Source: Amaurobius ferox | Taxonomy: Eukaryota; Arthropoda; Arachnida; Araneae; Amaurobiidae | NCBI GenBank assembly: GCA_951213105.1 | Contig: OX578145.1 | Coordinates: 120,201,239-120,265,238, forward strand | DNA length: 64,000 bases | Reading direction: 5' to 3' | Shown: positions 23,181 through 34,859 of the stretch, one piece after another | Position numbering within the stretch: the first letter of the stretch is position 1 | Layout of the letters: the number at the start of each line of letters is the position of its first letter | Made by a program: the position numbers and the translations under genes | The notes under the pieces: generated by a model | What the model was told of the DNA's origin: nothing | What the model saw: the letters and a program-made list of their open reading frames with translations, nothing else | Databases searched by the model: none

Positions 23181-23953
23181 ATATTTGGTGTGGTAGTAAA
23201 CATCTGATGATATAGTAATCGAAACTTTGGTATGACAGTTATCAGTTCTGTCATGGGGATTGCAGTTATTGGAAATTCCATCATAATGTGGAATTTCTGT
23301 ATTGCAAACTTTAGTTCTTAATCCAACTTTTCACGACTGCAGCACTTTTTATTGCATCAAAATTATCATTGTTGACTTTGTAGTGAGTTGTCAAACATTT
23401 AAGAACCTGTAGGCTAAGGAATTTTAACAAGCCTTTTAAAACTTTATATCATTCGCGTGCGGTTATGAGACCACATCGACCTATTTGTTGTTATTTCCCT
23501 CACTTTCGTTATGTTTTGCCTATAAACTAACAGTCTATTAGTACTTCAGAATGTAGTGACCAATCATATCGTTGGCTTGGCAGACGACTTGAAAGAATTG
23601 AATTATATGTTTCGGGCGTGTTTTGGCAGCTCGATCCCCACTCATGAGTTTGGAGGTTCTTCAATAGCAAGAAATTAGGTAGTCGACCTGAAGGTAATTA
23701 CTGTCCTTATTATTAGGTTTCACTAGGTTAGGAGGACCCCATTTTGGAGATCACTGGTTTATGATTCCAATTGGAAATGTCGCAGAATGACGGTTTTTGT
23801 GACTGCGATAGCTCAGTATAGTACAGAGACTTTCGTGACCACGAAGTATTGCAACCAAAATAGTTTTGTTGCAGCATGGAAACCAAAATAGTGACGTAGT
23901 TAGTACGCTTCTTTTATGACATTTTCAAACATTTGTACTGCGAGTAAATTTAC
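23181..23953. other. No gene recognised
   Basis: Mixed-composition sequence without open frames of note. Confidence 0.45.
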
Positions 23954-24248
23954 TTTGTAATTTAGGAGTAAAGATGTTTCACATCAAAATTTGTCCCGTG
24001 AAGAACGAAACGTACTTAACCGTATAGCGACAAATATCTCCTCGGTTCACGATTCGTACTCATCCTTTAATACCTGTCTCATTTCCAACACGCATTTGCC
24101 GGACCATCCTGAAGAGCAGCATCACTCAAGTCCCAATCCTCTTACTTCAGTACCCACCACACCGTCGGGTCGATACCTGATCCCCCCCTCCCAGTTTCCT
24201 GGACTCTGTCACGTGGTCGCTCCGACAAGTGATGGCGCTTCTCCTTGA
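23954..24248 (+). CDS. Candidate exon, proline/serine-rich, unknown
   Basis: An open frame follows a possible splice acceptor (TTTACTTTGTAATTTAG|G near 23965). It reads SKDVSHQNLSREERNVLNRI... then a Ser/Pro/Thr-rich stretch (HHSSPNPLTSVPTTPSGRYL) to a stop at 24246-24248. The region up to ~24400 is GC-richer than its surroundings, which is unusual here and hints at coding or regulatory DNA. No domain is recognised, the acceptor is only fair, and three other frames are also open because of the GC content. Treat as weak. Confidence 0.25.
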
Positions 24249-24719
24249 TCTGCCGAATCCGCGGATTTTGATGGGGCGCCTCTCCGGCCGGCGCCACCCA
24301 CGCACGGGCACGTTTTCTCCACCTTTCCTCCGAGCCAGATTTCGATTGAATTGTTCGGCCATGTTGATGTTTGTGTTGGTAGGGGGGGGGGACCAAACAA
24401 TATTATATCTAAGGGGGGACTAAAACATTTTGTCCATTAATGGGGGTTTTCTGACTCCAATGCTATTATAAAGGCCCCCCCCCCACCTTTATTTTCCGAA
24501 GAAAAATATGAAAAATTACGTGGGAGTTATACAGTCAACTCGCGTTAATACGAATCGCTAGGGGGAACACTAATTAGTTAGCTTTTTCAAAATTTCGTAT
24601 TAACGATTTTCGTCAGGGTTAAGGTTGTATAGTTTAGAGAGTTAAAAGCCTGACAGGTGGTCGCAATCTCTAAATTATATTACGTTGAAAATTAAATAAA
24701 GTTAAACAAGAAAGATCAA

Positions 24720-25175
24720 AATCATGCATAAAGCATTGATTGAAACACTTTTCAACTTCAATGCAATTTTATATAAACATCTCTAAAATATATTGTAACA
24801 TATATATTGTAAAATATATTGTAACAAAATATATAAACATCTCTCAAATATATTGTAATTGCGTTGTTTCAGTATGTAGATGCACAGAATTTAAGCAAAA
24901 ATAAAGCGGTTTTAGGACGGATACAACACTAAATATGAATTAAAAGGAACTTTAAAAATCACGATTTTGACACAAGATGGATGCCACATATTATTTTGAA
25001 GTGGGTCACGTGATCTCTTTATATAATGGTCACGTGATCTCTTCATATAAATGGTGTAATTATTATTTTAATTTTTATTTTAAAAGCTACTGAATATATT
25101 TTGCTGATTTTTTTTTATATATTTTATGGGATAATTTGAATATTTCCTAAAACGTTCTAAGCAATTTGTGAACGT
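24720..25175 (-). repeat. Dispersed family A, copy 2 (partial)
   Basis: Shares 'CATGCATAAAGCATTGATTG', 'AATAAAGCGGTTTTAGGA', 'GATGCCACATATTATTTTGA', 'GGTCACGTGATCTCTT' (twice in tandem) and 'ATATTTTATGGGATAATTTG' with copy 1. Confidence 0.7.
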
Positions 25176-25769
25176 AGCAACGTAGCAGCAAGATTTAGTA
25201 ACGTAGATCATGTTAAATTCGGGTTGAAGGATGTTTTCAATATTTAAATACATCAAAAGACACATTTAACCATTCAACCCGTCACACTTTCCCTTTATAT
25301 ACATAAATGTAGAGAATGTAACAAATTTTTGATCGGACTTATATATGAACTTTTATATTTTAAGAATATAAACTTTTGAAAGATTGAAAATAGAATTGCT
25401 TATATAACTTTAAAATATATACTAAATTATACTTGTATAAACAGTAATTTTATTCAAGGATTTATTTAAAAATACCCAAACTATATTTGGAAACAACAGA
25501 AACCGTCATATTCATATTAAGTGCAGCAACAATAGCAAAATAATGCTAGAAATAATGCGAAATAATTCTAGAAGACCGACGATAAACTGGTTTATTTTCT
25601 GTCGACGGGCACTTAACGATATGCGGCAGACAATGTTTTGAAAATAGCCAATGTTCATATTCGTTCATTCAAACTCACAATATAGTACTATTTGAAACTA
25701 TGTATCTTCGTTCTATCTGGGTCACTCTGAATTCGCGGCCCTATAACGAAATCAGTATAGACGAACCTT

Positions 25770-25851
25770 GTAGTGCTGCTATCTTAAAACGCATTCAGCA
25801 ACTAAACTGTCGATTTTAGTTGCTGAATGCGTTACAAGATGGCAGCACTAC
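25770..25851. repeat. Hairpin with ~37-bp arms
   Basis: GTAGTGCTGC...GCATTCAGCAACTAAA is mirrored by TTTAGTTGCTGAATGC...GCAGCACTAC with about three mismatches and an 8-nt loop. It resembles a tiny fold-back or MITE remnant. Confidence 0.8.
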
Positions 25852-25964
25852 ATTTTATGGAAGGACGGTTTGCAAAATGTGTATAATAGGAATTTTTTTT
25901 TCAAATACTTTTAATACACTTACATGAATAAAGATAATAATGTAGGTTTTTTTTATGAGAAGTC

Positions 25965-26000
25965 GCGCGCCTTGCGCCCTCTAGGCACGAGCCGCCACTG
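25965..26000. repeat. Dispersed transposon-like terminus (copy 2)
   Basis: GCGCCCTCTAGGCACGAGCC followed by GCCACTG matches the terminus at 5950-5990. Confidence 0.45.
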
Positions 26001-26399
26001 GTCGAAGGCAAAAGACCACATCCTTACGCCGAAGCATCCTCCCTCATAAGCGAACTGTTGCATTCAGATAGATCTGAGTCAACAGTTCGGTTTAACGAAT
26101 TCTGGTAAAGTTTTTGTTCACTTTATCCCGTGAAAATCAACATTGTGAGAATGGCGTTTTTAGCAGGTCTTCGCCAAAATTCGGTTTAACGTTAGAATTC
26201 ACTCTATCAGTGTTCGCTTTAACAGAAGTGGACTGTAATTGGATTTTTAGTTAGAGAGAAAATCAGTGGGATTTGGAGAGGGTTGCAACAGGTGCATAAA
26301 TAGTAAATGATTACGACAAGTAAAAGACTGATTTTCAATATCTTATTAAAACAATTATTGCAATTTACATTCAATAGATATGCACATTATAGATTACGT

Positions 26400-26785
26400 T
26401 ATACGGAAAAATCTTCGATAATCCGACACGTACGAGAATTCAGCGATGCCGGATTACCAAATTAGGCGGTCAAAATAAAATGGGGGAAAAAATGGGAAAA
26501 ATTAATTTGAAACAAAATAATGGACATTGGACAATAAATGTCATTTGCCTGTAATGTTACACAGTACAGTATGTGAAAAGAACATTTAAATTAATTTAAA
26601 AATTATATGGAACATATGGCTATATGGCATTTTCAAACAAAAATCTGCATATAAACAGTTAAATCTTTTACAATTTTTAATCAATTAATTTTTAACTCAT
26701 TTAATCCTTCTTCGGCCAAAGGAACCCCGAATGCCGTTCTAAAGCCGTGCCGGATTAACAAGAGTGGGAACTATTGGATGCCAGA
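26400..26785. mobile_element. Possible small pogo-like MITE
   Basis: 'CTTCGATAATCCGACACG' near 26415-26432 and 'CGTGCCGGATTAACAAGAG' near 26746-26764 are imperfect inverted matches of the 'taatccggcacg' type. The interior is non-coding. Ends and TSD are not clear. Confidence 0.3.
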
Positions 26786-27221
26786 TTGGCGAAAGTTTAC
26801 TGTTATTAAATTTATCAGATAATGTAGATCGTAAATCAGAAGAAAATTTAAAATTTATATTGAATTTAGAAATGCGCATTGTGAGATCCAGGAAAGTCGA
26901 GAAAAAATCGTCTTTATTTTCGTCCATGTGTAACATTCTGTCTTTGAAACGAATTTCGCTTCAGTAGTTTTAGAGTTACTGCAACATATTGCGCATGCGT
27001 GTACTGCATGCCACGCGGGAAAAATTGAAAACAAACAAAAACGGTATTTTCATATTTATGCGATATTTTATCTTTTAAAAATAAGTTGATTTCAGTCGGC
27101 TGTGTAATTTCGGGGCATTGTAATATAGTGCAACATTTTACATGCGCGTACTGAGTTTGACATGCGTAGATATAAAGAAAACTTTGATATATGGAATTTA
27201 AAATATTGAACAAGCCTTCAT
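26786..27221. other. No gene recognised
   Basis: Overlapping 65- to 99-codon frames on both strands have no recognisable domain. No feature supported. Confidence 0.45.
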
Positions 27222-27225
27222 TTAA

Positions 27226-28000
27226 GGGTGAGCGTCAGTAAATCTTCTGCCATATCCGCGCTTTGTTAACTTTTGCAGATCACGTTTTTCTTCGAAATTT
27301 TGTTCAAACAGTTGCAAAATATGTTTTGAAAAATAAAATGCAATGCTTAAATTATATTAAAACTAAATTTAATACAACATAATCTATAGAATATATTTTT
27401 TATTTTAATCCAAAATATTTTTGGTACTGCCATATGTTGTCGTAATTTAATTTATACCGATTATTTTTATTTTTTAATGAACATTTTTAAATGTCTATTC
27501 CTTCTAATACGCTATTAAATACAATAACAGATCGTATATAATAATGCCACAATCACGGAAAGGTAATTTCTCATTCTGTAAAATTGATAAAAGGATCTGA
27601 ATGTACATCACTGGGACTGCAGCTTATATTCAAGTTCTTTTGTCTTCAACTGCAAGTTCAATTACCTTTCCGTGATTGTGGCATTATTATATATGATCTG
27701 TTGTTGTATTTAATAGCGTATTAAAAGGAATAGAATTTAAAAATGTTCATTAAAAATGAAAATAGTCGGTAAGAACTAAATTACGACAACAGATGGCAGC
27801 ACCAAAAATATTTTGGATTAAAATAAAAAATGTATGCTGTATTTTATTGAGTATTAAATTTAGTTTTAACATAATCTCAGCATTGCATTTTATTTTTCAG
27901 ACAATATTTTGCAACTGTTTGAGCAGAATTTTGGCGATAAACGTGATCTGCGAAAGTTAACAAAGCGCGGATAGGGCAGAAGTTTTACTGACGCTCACCC
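27226..28000. mobile_element. Long-inverted-repeat MITE flanked by TTAA
   Basis: The arms at about 27226-27570 and 27655-28000 are inverted copies (GGGTGAGCGTCAGTAAA ... complement at the right end; also 'ACCTTTCCGTGATTGTGGCA' against its complement near the centre). Arms are ~345 bp around an ~85-bp loop. TTAA occurs on both sides (27222-27225, 28001-28004), which suggests TTAA target-site duplication. No ORF. The family is not identified; a TTAA target is known from piggyBac-type elements, but the terminal bases are not the usual CCC. Confidence 0.8.
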
Positions 28001-28082
28001 TTAAAAGAGTCCATATGTGGTAAAAGGGGCCTACATTCGGTTCCCAAGAAATTCATTAACACATGACATATCAGATTCATAT

Positions 28083-28610
28083 TGTTGCCAACGTGCAATG
28101 TTCTGTTTGGCGCCTCATCTTTCCTCTGTCTCGTAGGCCAGGCGAAGAAAATGCAGTGCATGACGTGAGCTCAGGGTTTCCAGAAATTCCCGGTTAGAAG
28201 AAGGGTTTCCAGATTTGGCGACTTCCGGAATGTTCCAGAAACTTCTCGATAGAGCGATTATTCTATGAGATATAGCTATTTCCAGAAGTTTCTATGGAGA
28301 GACTATAAAGAGGACTCACCCCTCCGTTACAGTGGAGTTGACGAATGGACGTGGCACGAGCTACATTGGACTGGGGTTTTTGTCAATGTTTTGAGAATAG
28401 TAGCTACTGTTTTGTGAAATTACTTTCGTCAACATTGTGAGAATAATGTCGCTTATTCTGTGAAATGAGTGGAGCATTTAAGTGCTGTTTGAATGTATAC
28501 TGTTCCTGTTTACTTTATGCTTGTGAATAAACGTAAGTTATCCAGAAGCTTGGACTCGTTCTTCTATCCTGTGTTTACACTCACGATTCTAGAGGATGCG
28601 TTTCGTAACA
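28083..28610 (+). mobile_element. Solo LTR (528 bp)
   Basis: Starts TGTTGCC and ends CGTAACA, flanked by ATAT on both sides (28079-28082, 28611-28614). Internally there is a TATA-like 'GACTATAAAGAGG' near 28305 and a polyadenylation signal in 'GTGAATAAACG' near 28523. Boundaries, a 4-bp TSD and promoter/poly-A signals are what a solo LTR shows. Gypsy or BEL/Pao origin is undecided. Confidence 0.65.
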
Positions 28611-28614
28611 ATAT

Positions 28615-29044
28615 TCTTAGTGTAGATGCACCGGAGCTGTAGAACCAAGCCTTAAAATCGGCTGTGCCTTCCCAAGAGAAACAGATTAAATAACAATGTC
28701 TATTGCATTTCAGCTAGATAGGGACCATAAAAAACCCGTATTTTGTTGTCTGAGAATATCAAAATATGTTCATATGTAGTGAAAGTCATCTGTTGATTCC
28801 ATTAGAATTTACTTTTTTTACCAGTACTCTTTCTTTTCTAGCTCTTGTTTGTTCCAGAAAAGAGAAACAGATGTACAGAAGCGCAGGAAGCCGAAGAAGA
28901 ATCGACAGACACACTTGTGCTACCCCAGGTTATTTTATATTCATATATTAATGATTTTTGTTGTTTAACTCCAAGGTTGCTGATAATGAATTTAAAATGT
29001 TTAACATTTATGAGATCTTCTTTCCCTACATAAGCAATATAATA
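28615..29044. other. No firm gene; one weak exon-like frame
   Basis: An acidic frame at about 28842-28927 (LLFVPEKRNRCTEAQEAEEE) follows 'TCTTTCTTTTCTAG' and ends at CAG|GTTATT. The donor is poor, so it is not called as an exon. Confidence 0.3.
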
Positions 29045-29046
29045 TA

Positions 29047-29892
29047 CAGGGTGTCCCAAGAAGATTGAAACGCTCTTTAATTCTTTACCTGGGCAATGTA
29101 AATTGCAAAAAATGTTGAAAGTAAGGTAGAAAATAAGACTACGTTAATGAAATAGTCCTCCCATTCATTTTCAAAAAGTTACTTTGTAAATTGATATATA
29201 CGAGACCCCCCTCAGACAAATTGGGTCAATCAGAAAATTTTTATTTTTGATGCAGCAAGATCGTTAAAAAAACCCGCATATATGTATTTTTAAAATTGAG
29301 CGAGTTATATTAAAATTGAACATTGTGAATGGGGACCACATATCAAATTAGAAATGTAAATTTGTGACATATTACAAAAAAGATAAAACTGGATGATAAT
29401 AGGTATGATAACCAATCGCGTAGTGAGTACCACTGCTTTATATAATCTCTGTTTGTGTAATGCTTTATTTAGATGCATTTCTGATAAAATATTTTGACAC
29501 ATATTAAAGTATTTTTGATCTAAACAATTTCCATCGTCCATTTGTTTATGATCCCTATTTTCACTGATGAAACAGCCTTTCACATGGTACGGAAAAGTGG
29601 CATAAGCCAGATTTTTTTCCTTTATCATAATTCAGTTGATTTTAAAGATACAGTTATGCGGTTTTTTTAATGATCTTGTTGTATTAAAAATAAAAAAAAT
29701 TCTGATTGACCAAATTTGTCTAGAGGGGTGGTATAAAAATTTAAAAAGTGTAATTTTTTGAAAATGAATGGAAGGACTATTTCATTAACGTAGTCTTATT
29801 TCCTACTTTCAATATTTTTGCAATTTACATTGCCCACTCTTCTCCAACAGGTAAATAATTAAAGCGCGTTTCAATCTTTTTGGGACACCCTG
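29047..29892. mobile_element. MITE with ~235-bp terminal inverted repeats
   Basis: The left end CAGGGTGTCCCAAGAAGATT (after TA 29045-29046) is mirrored by the right end (CAGGGTGTCCCAAAAAGATT in reverse, before TA 29893-29894). Inverted similarity extends through 'GGGCAATGTAAATTGCAAAA' and 'GACTACGTTAATGAAATAGT' to a 'GCGGGTTTTTTTAACGATCT'-type inner block. TA target and CAGGGTGTCCC termini fit Tc1/mariner-derived MITEs. The ~360-bp core is non-coding. Confidence 0.85.
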
Positions 29893-29914
29893 TATTGAAA
29901 GAGTATTATTTGGG

Positions 29915-30720
29915 TCAAAAATTGAAATTCGAGATTTTGAGGAAAGAACACGTTTTAAGTACATCTGAGCTCGAATCCAACGTTCCTAAAGGGTGTGTGC
30001 GTTAGTGTATATATGTATGAGTCTAGGTGCAATATTCCACGAACGAAAAGTGTGTTTCAAAAATAATTTTGCATGATTATTACATTCAGTGAATACAGAA
30101 ACCCTGTTGATTTTAAATGCGATTGAATGTTCGAAAGGTATACTCCCCCCAATTTTTGAAAGAATTTGAAAAAAAAATCAAGACCTTCAATTATGATAAA
30201 TCAATAATCAGTTTCGATATAAATTTTCATTAGAAAGCAAATGACACCCATTTTAAAGCGTTAGAATGAGCCTTCTTGAAATATTACACAATTTTCAAAT
30301 AAACTTGTTAAAAAAATCATATAATTAAAAAGTATTATTATTCAATAGGTTTCCTCTTTCCATCTGGAATATTATGCAACAGAACTGTTAACACCATTCT
30401 CGTTGATCTAGTTTATTCCATGTAAGAGAGAATATATTTTATGTACTCGTTTTGTATTTAGAATCCAAATAATTCGCCAATGGTCAATTATTTCAAGGGA
30501 TATTCATGAGCAGTTAAATGCATTTTGACGAGGTTATTGCACGTGACTATGAATAATTTATTTTGTTCTGAACTCATAAGTCGCCAAAAGCACCCGATTT
30601 TAATTTACTTGGTGTTATTGCAATGCTAAAATCATTGTGTTGTGTATGTTATACATCATTATTTCACTGTGAAAAAAGTAAAGTCACTGCATTATGTTGG
30701 GAAAGTCATCAGATTTTTTT
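29915..30720 (+). repeat. Family W, copy 6
   Basis: Leader (AAAATTGAAATTCGAGATTT ... GCTCGAATCCAACGTTCC), short GT spacer, conserved module ('TTTTGAAAGAATTTG', 'TAAATTTTCATTAGAAAGCA'), 'GAGAGAATATATTTTATGTA', then the terminal module ('ACTGCATTATGTTGGGAAAG', 'TCATCAGATTTTTT'). The TTGGCGA modules are largely missing. It begins ~22 bp after the MITE. Confidence 0.7.
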
Positions 30721-32261
30721 TAGTATAATGTTGAGTATGTTTCAGTTTTGTCTTTAATATAATATTTTTGCGAGATGATTAGGAGCGGATCGAAAGTTTT
30801 TATTGCTGATTATTTATGGATATAATCGTTTGTCACGCCTGTTGGAGCGAATTATAATTTTTGGGGTTCATGGTCTGTTTTCCTAGTTGCACGTGAATTA
30901 TACGCATAATATAACAAGTCTGAAAACGTCTAATCGAAAAAAAAAACATTATGCATCCAGCTGCCCAGTATGAATGGGGAATTCAACTGTCAAGTTGGAA
31001 TGAGAAATATCGATGACCAGTAGGAATCAGAAATCCTGTTGCTCGTAGGATTCAGAATTCTTGTTGTTGTTGTATAAATCATTTAGCATGAAAACTTTCT
31101 TTCAGCAATACTTGCAGCTCTCGGATTTGATTGAATTGGGCTCTTTTTGTGTTCAATTGTCTATTTTATGCACACCAGGACTTGATTCGGACCTGTAGTT
31201 TAAGGTGGATTTTAAAAAATTATGTGCATGCATACACGAAATTCAGAAATTCAAACCCGTTTCTTATGGATCTGAAGACCGGAAAATAAACCGTTAGGCC
31301 GCAGGTTAGCCTTGCAGCTTGTGAGAAATGCCATCTGGGTAAAATGTCTGTTTGTGATTTTTGAGAATATTTGTTTAGAGTTTTCTTATACGGAAATCAA
31401 AGTATTTCCTATAAGGAAATGGCCGAATTTACCGATCTTTTATTTAATGCGAAGATGTCTTGTGTCAGCGGAGAATCACACCACATACCAGTCACCACTG
31501 TATCTATTTAACTATTGGCGTAAGAGTTTATTTATACAATGGCGCAAGAGAAGCTTAATCCACTTCAAACATACCACTTTCATCACGTTTAGATAATCAG
31601 TTCTCGAGATATTTTAATTTTGGGGGATATTGGAGACTTGGCGTTTGATTTTAAAATGAAAACAGCAGACAAATAAAGAAGAAATTACTATAAAACCGAA
31701 AATTTGATTGTGTCTGTGGATGGAGGCAGCCTCACCGTCCTTGTGGGGGTGAGGATTGTCTGCTTGGTTCCATTGCGAGCTGGCCTCTGGCCTACCGGTG
31801 GGGGTTGCTGCCGTCTTTGTCGGCGTGGGAAGGGCGGTTTCTCCTGCCAGGTGGGCACAGGTTGCCCGTCGTTTCCGCTCCGTATTTGGGAGAAAAGTTT
31901 CTTTCTGGCTAGGCAAATAGTAGCTCTAAGTCATATAACGAGCGGTCTGGTCTAGTGTGTGGTATGGTATGGTGAACTGGATTACAATGTTAACTGCAGA
32001 AAAAATAAGGATAAGTAGGCATGTATACGTTTCGGATATCATTGGATTTTCTTCTTCAGTGCAACAAACCTGGATCTGAAGCTTTACTCATGTATCCATT
32101 TCACTTGCTATTTTGTGCGATATGACACAAATTAATGTATACAAAGAAGTAAAGAGAAAAAAAAATACAGTTTTTAAAGTATACCCTTTTAGTATTTGTA
32201 TGTAACTTAAATGTATGTAAGAATGTATTTATTAAAATGTATGTAACACAAATGTATGAAA
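30721..32261. other. No gene recognised; GC-rich patch 31690-31960
   Basis: The patch reads on the minus strand as 100 codons rich in Pro/Thr/Ala (TCAHLAGETALPTPTKTAAT) but has no recognisable domain. Composition suggests a fragment of a GC-rich element or gene. The rest is AT-rich. Confidence 0.35.
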
Positions 32262-32700
32262 GACAAGGACAATACAAATTTTGACTTTCTAACTACTCCA
32301 GTTCTTGAGTTATCCTCATGAAACGAATATATTCTTATGGCAGAGCAAAGATGGGCTAGCTTGATAAGGTTAAAAATCCCCAAAATTAACATATACAAGA
32401 GACCAAATTATACCAAATTTGGACTTTCTAGTTGCTCCTGTTCTTGAGTTATTTCCTAGGAACAAGTACATTTTTATGACGAGCCCAGGACGGGCTGGAC
32501 CGATAAGATTCAAAATCCGAAAAACTAAGTATACAATAAATGACAAGAACATACTGACTTGAACTTTCTAGCGTCTCCGGTTCTCGAGTAATCCCCCCCC
32601 CCCGGTTAAAAACACAAGTATATTCTTATAGCAAGCCCAGGACTGGTTGGCCCAATGAATTTCAAAGTCCGAACGAAAATGTACTACAAAAGCCAACGAT
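32262..32700. repeat. ~150-bp tandem repeat, three diverged units
   Basis: Units contain 'GACTTTCTA.......CC.GTTCTTGAGTTAT', 'A.TATATTCTTAT', 'GAGCCCAGGACGGGCTGG' and 'AAAATCC', near 32278, 32428 and 32563. The third has a poly-C expansion. Confidence 0.8.
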
Positions 32701-33509
32701 ACACTAAATTTCATGTTATTGTGATTAATAAAACCTGATTAGTCAGAGACTCAAAAATTTGAATCATACTGACAAAACACCAGTTTAAGTTAAATGAAAA
32801 CCTATAAAAATGAATTGCGATCAGAAGTCAGAGTCCTATGTTGCCAATATCATGTTTTATATGTTATAAAAGTCATCTATCAGCGAACCCACAAACTACA
32901 TTAATTTACTCATAAATTGTCTATTATAAAATTTGCTTAAATTAATTTTCACTATTTTGTTTCGAATTTTGATGCTGCTGTCAATGTACCATTTGAAATA
33001 AAGAATTGAACTAAAGCATAACAACACCGAGTTTGCTGTTTATTTTAAATTTGCTTCATTCTGCCTCAAAAAAAGAAATATCACGTTTCAACCATTTTGG
33101 AAAAACAAAGAAAACATCCTAAGCGTATCTTTGAAAACGTGGTCATCACGTTGGAAACAAGCCGTGAAATATACGCAGCATTTCATTTGAAAAGATTTCT
33201 TTTTTCTTTCAGTGCGATACGTTTTAAAATAAATTTTGATGGAAAATATATTTCTATCGTAAACTGCAGCCGAAGGAAAAACCAATTGATGCAGTAGTAA
33301 ATATGTTTTTTTGTTTTGTTTTTTTTCAATTCTTTCACAAAGATAATCCGGGTTAATTTAAAATGTTTATGTTTAAATGTTTATATGTTAGTGCTCTGTT
33401 TGTGTGGCTTATCTAATATTCGGTAAAGTATGACTTTTTTCTTTTTTCTTTAGAGGAAAGTATTGTTGTCGTGTCGGAAACAAATTTCAGTAAAATTGAA
33501 AAATGCACA
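32701..33509. other. No gene recognised
   Basis: Open frames on both strands at 33088-33297 oppose each other and show no domain. Otherwise AT-rich. Confidence 0.45.
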
Positions 33510-33759
33510 TACCCTCATGTCCAAAAGTTAAGCAACAAATTGAAAAAAGCGGATAAAAGAAAAATATTTATTCGAATGCATTGAAACTTTCACAAATCAT
33601 AGGGCATAACCAGACACTAGGGTGGGAGGAAAATAGAGAGATAAATAAAAACACAGGATTTTGGGTGGCAAAAATAGTTCATTTGTGTAGATCTGGTATC
33701 ATTTGTGTAGATCTGGTACGGAATGTGATGATCTCTGTTGAAAACACATGCTAGACTGC

Positions 33760-34182
33760 GTCAATTCATGCCAAAAATAAGATCATCTATGGCGGTTTGG
33801 GGTATCTGAGCCCATTCATGGAACACACGTGCTTTTAGCTTGTACAGGTTTCGCGGAGAGTCATGGAGAGAATTTAAACGTCTCCCAAGAATGTCCCACA
33901 CATGCTCGACGGGATTCAAGTCGGGTGATCTTAATGGTCATTCCATACGAAGCAGTGTGCCTACAATGCACTGTCCGACTGAGTACTGACTGACAATGCG
34001 AGCCCTGTGAAATCACGCGTTATCGTCCATAAAAATGGCACCAGTACACATGGCCGCAAGAAATGGACAAACATATCGAGGAAAGATGTCATCTCCATAT
34101 CACACTGCAGCCACAGTACCGCGAGGGAAGATGTGGCGATCAGTGCAAGTTCCGACAGGAATCCCTGTCCAAATTATCAAAC
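33760..34182 (-). pseudogene. Tc1-like transposase, C-terminal part
   Basis: With frameshifts and stops the minus strand reads 'IIWTGI', 'RHIFPRGTVAA', 'IFMDDNA' (second catalytic Asp), then 'SPDLNPVEHVWDILGR' (third acidic residue in the NP(I/V)EH motif) and 'QIPQTAIDDLI'. This is the standard order of the Tc1 DD34E catalytic domain, which cuts TIR-flanked DNA and joins it at TA. It continues directly from the N-terminal half at 45644, the two being separated only by the nested insertions. Non-functional. Confidence 0.8.
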
Positions 34183-34859
34183 CTGACAATGGATAAAACC
34201 GTGTAAGTGACAATTTATTTTGAGTGATTTATCCTCGTAGAATAGCACGTGGATTTTGTCCTTGTGTAAAGGAGCAAAAAGTTCAAGAGGTAAAAGTCAA
34301 ATATCTTTTTATTGTGTGAGGTATCCATTACCAATATTTACATCACTTGGTAAGATATTAGGTAAAGCATTCGTATTTACAAAGTTATGAGCTAATACTG
34401 GACCATTTTAAAGCAGTTGTGGACTTGAGGGTAATAAAATAGCTACATTACCCCAAAACATAGGCGTGCACTCATTGAAGCCACCAGAACTGGGAACACG
34501 TTAAGCGAAAAGGTTCCTTCGAAGAATTAGTCCAAAGCAAAAAGATCCGTTACCGAAATTCTCCGTCCGCTACTTAAAATCTGCCTTTTGTACAGAAATA
34601 TTTTGATCTATAACAAGATCAAACTTAACATGGTCGTATTGACCGCTAGGCAAAAATCACCGGAACAGAACATCGAACTGAAGGTCAAATTGAATCCAGA
34701 TTGAAATTACGATTGTATTTCATCGAAATAACTGCTTTAAGATGAGCCCAGTATATATACCCGAAGATGGGATCGTTCCGGAACTCAATCGTAACCATAA
34801 ACGCCCTCGGATAAGCAAAATACTTGCATACGCGCCGAGCACACAATTTGCATGATTCG

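Larger units (their letters stand above)
24532..26235. mobile_element. Possible non-autonomous Tigger/pogo-like element
   Basis: The left end CAGTCAACTCGCGTTAATAC (after TA at 24530-24531) resembles the complement of the right end (CAGTCCACTTCTGTTAAAGC, before TA at 26236-26237). Both lead into 'ACGAA/GCGAA' as in Tigger termini. The interior has no transposase and contains a family A copy and a hairpin. The ends are similar but not identical, so they could belong to two related truncated elements. Confidence 0.4.

Noticed and set aside
28842..28927. Acidic exon with TTTTCTAG acceptor
   Set aside because: The donor CAG|GTTATT is weak and the frame is short; not enough to call.
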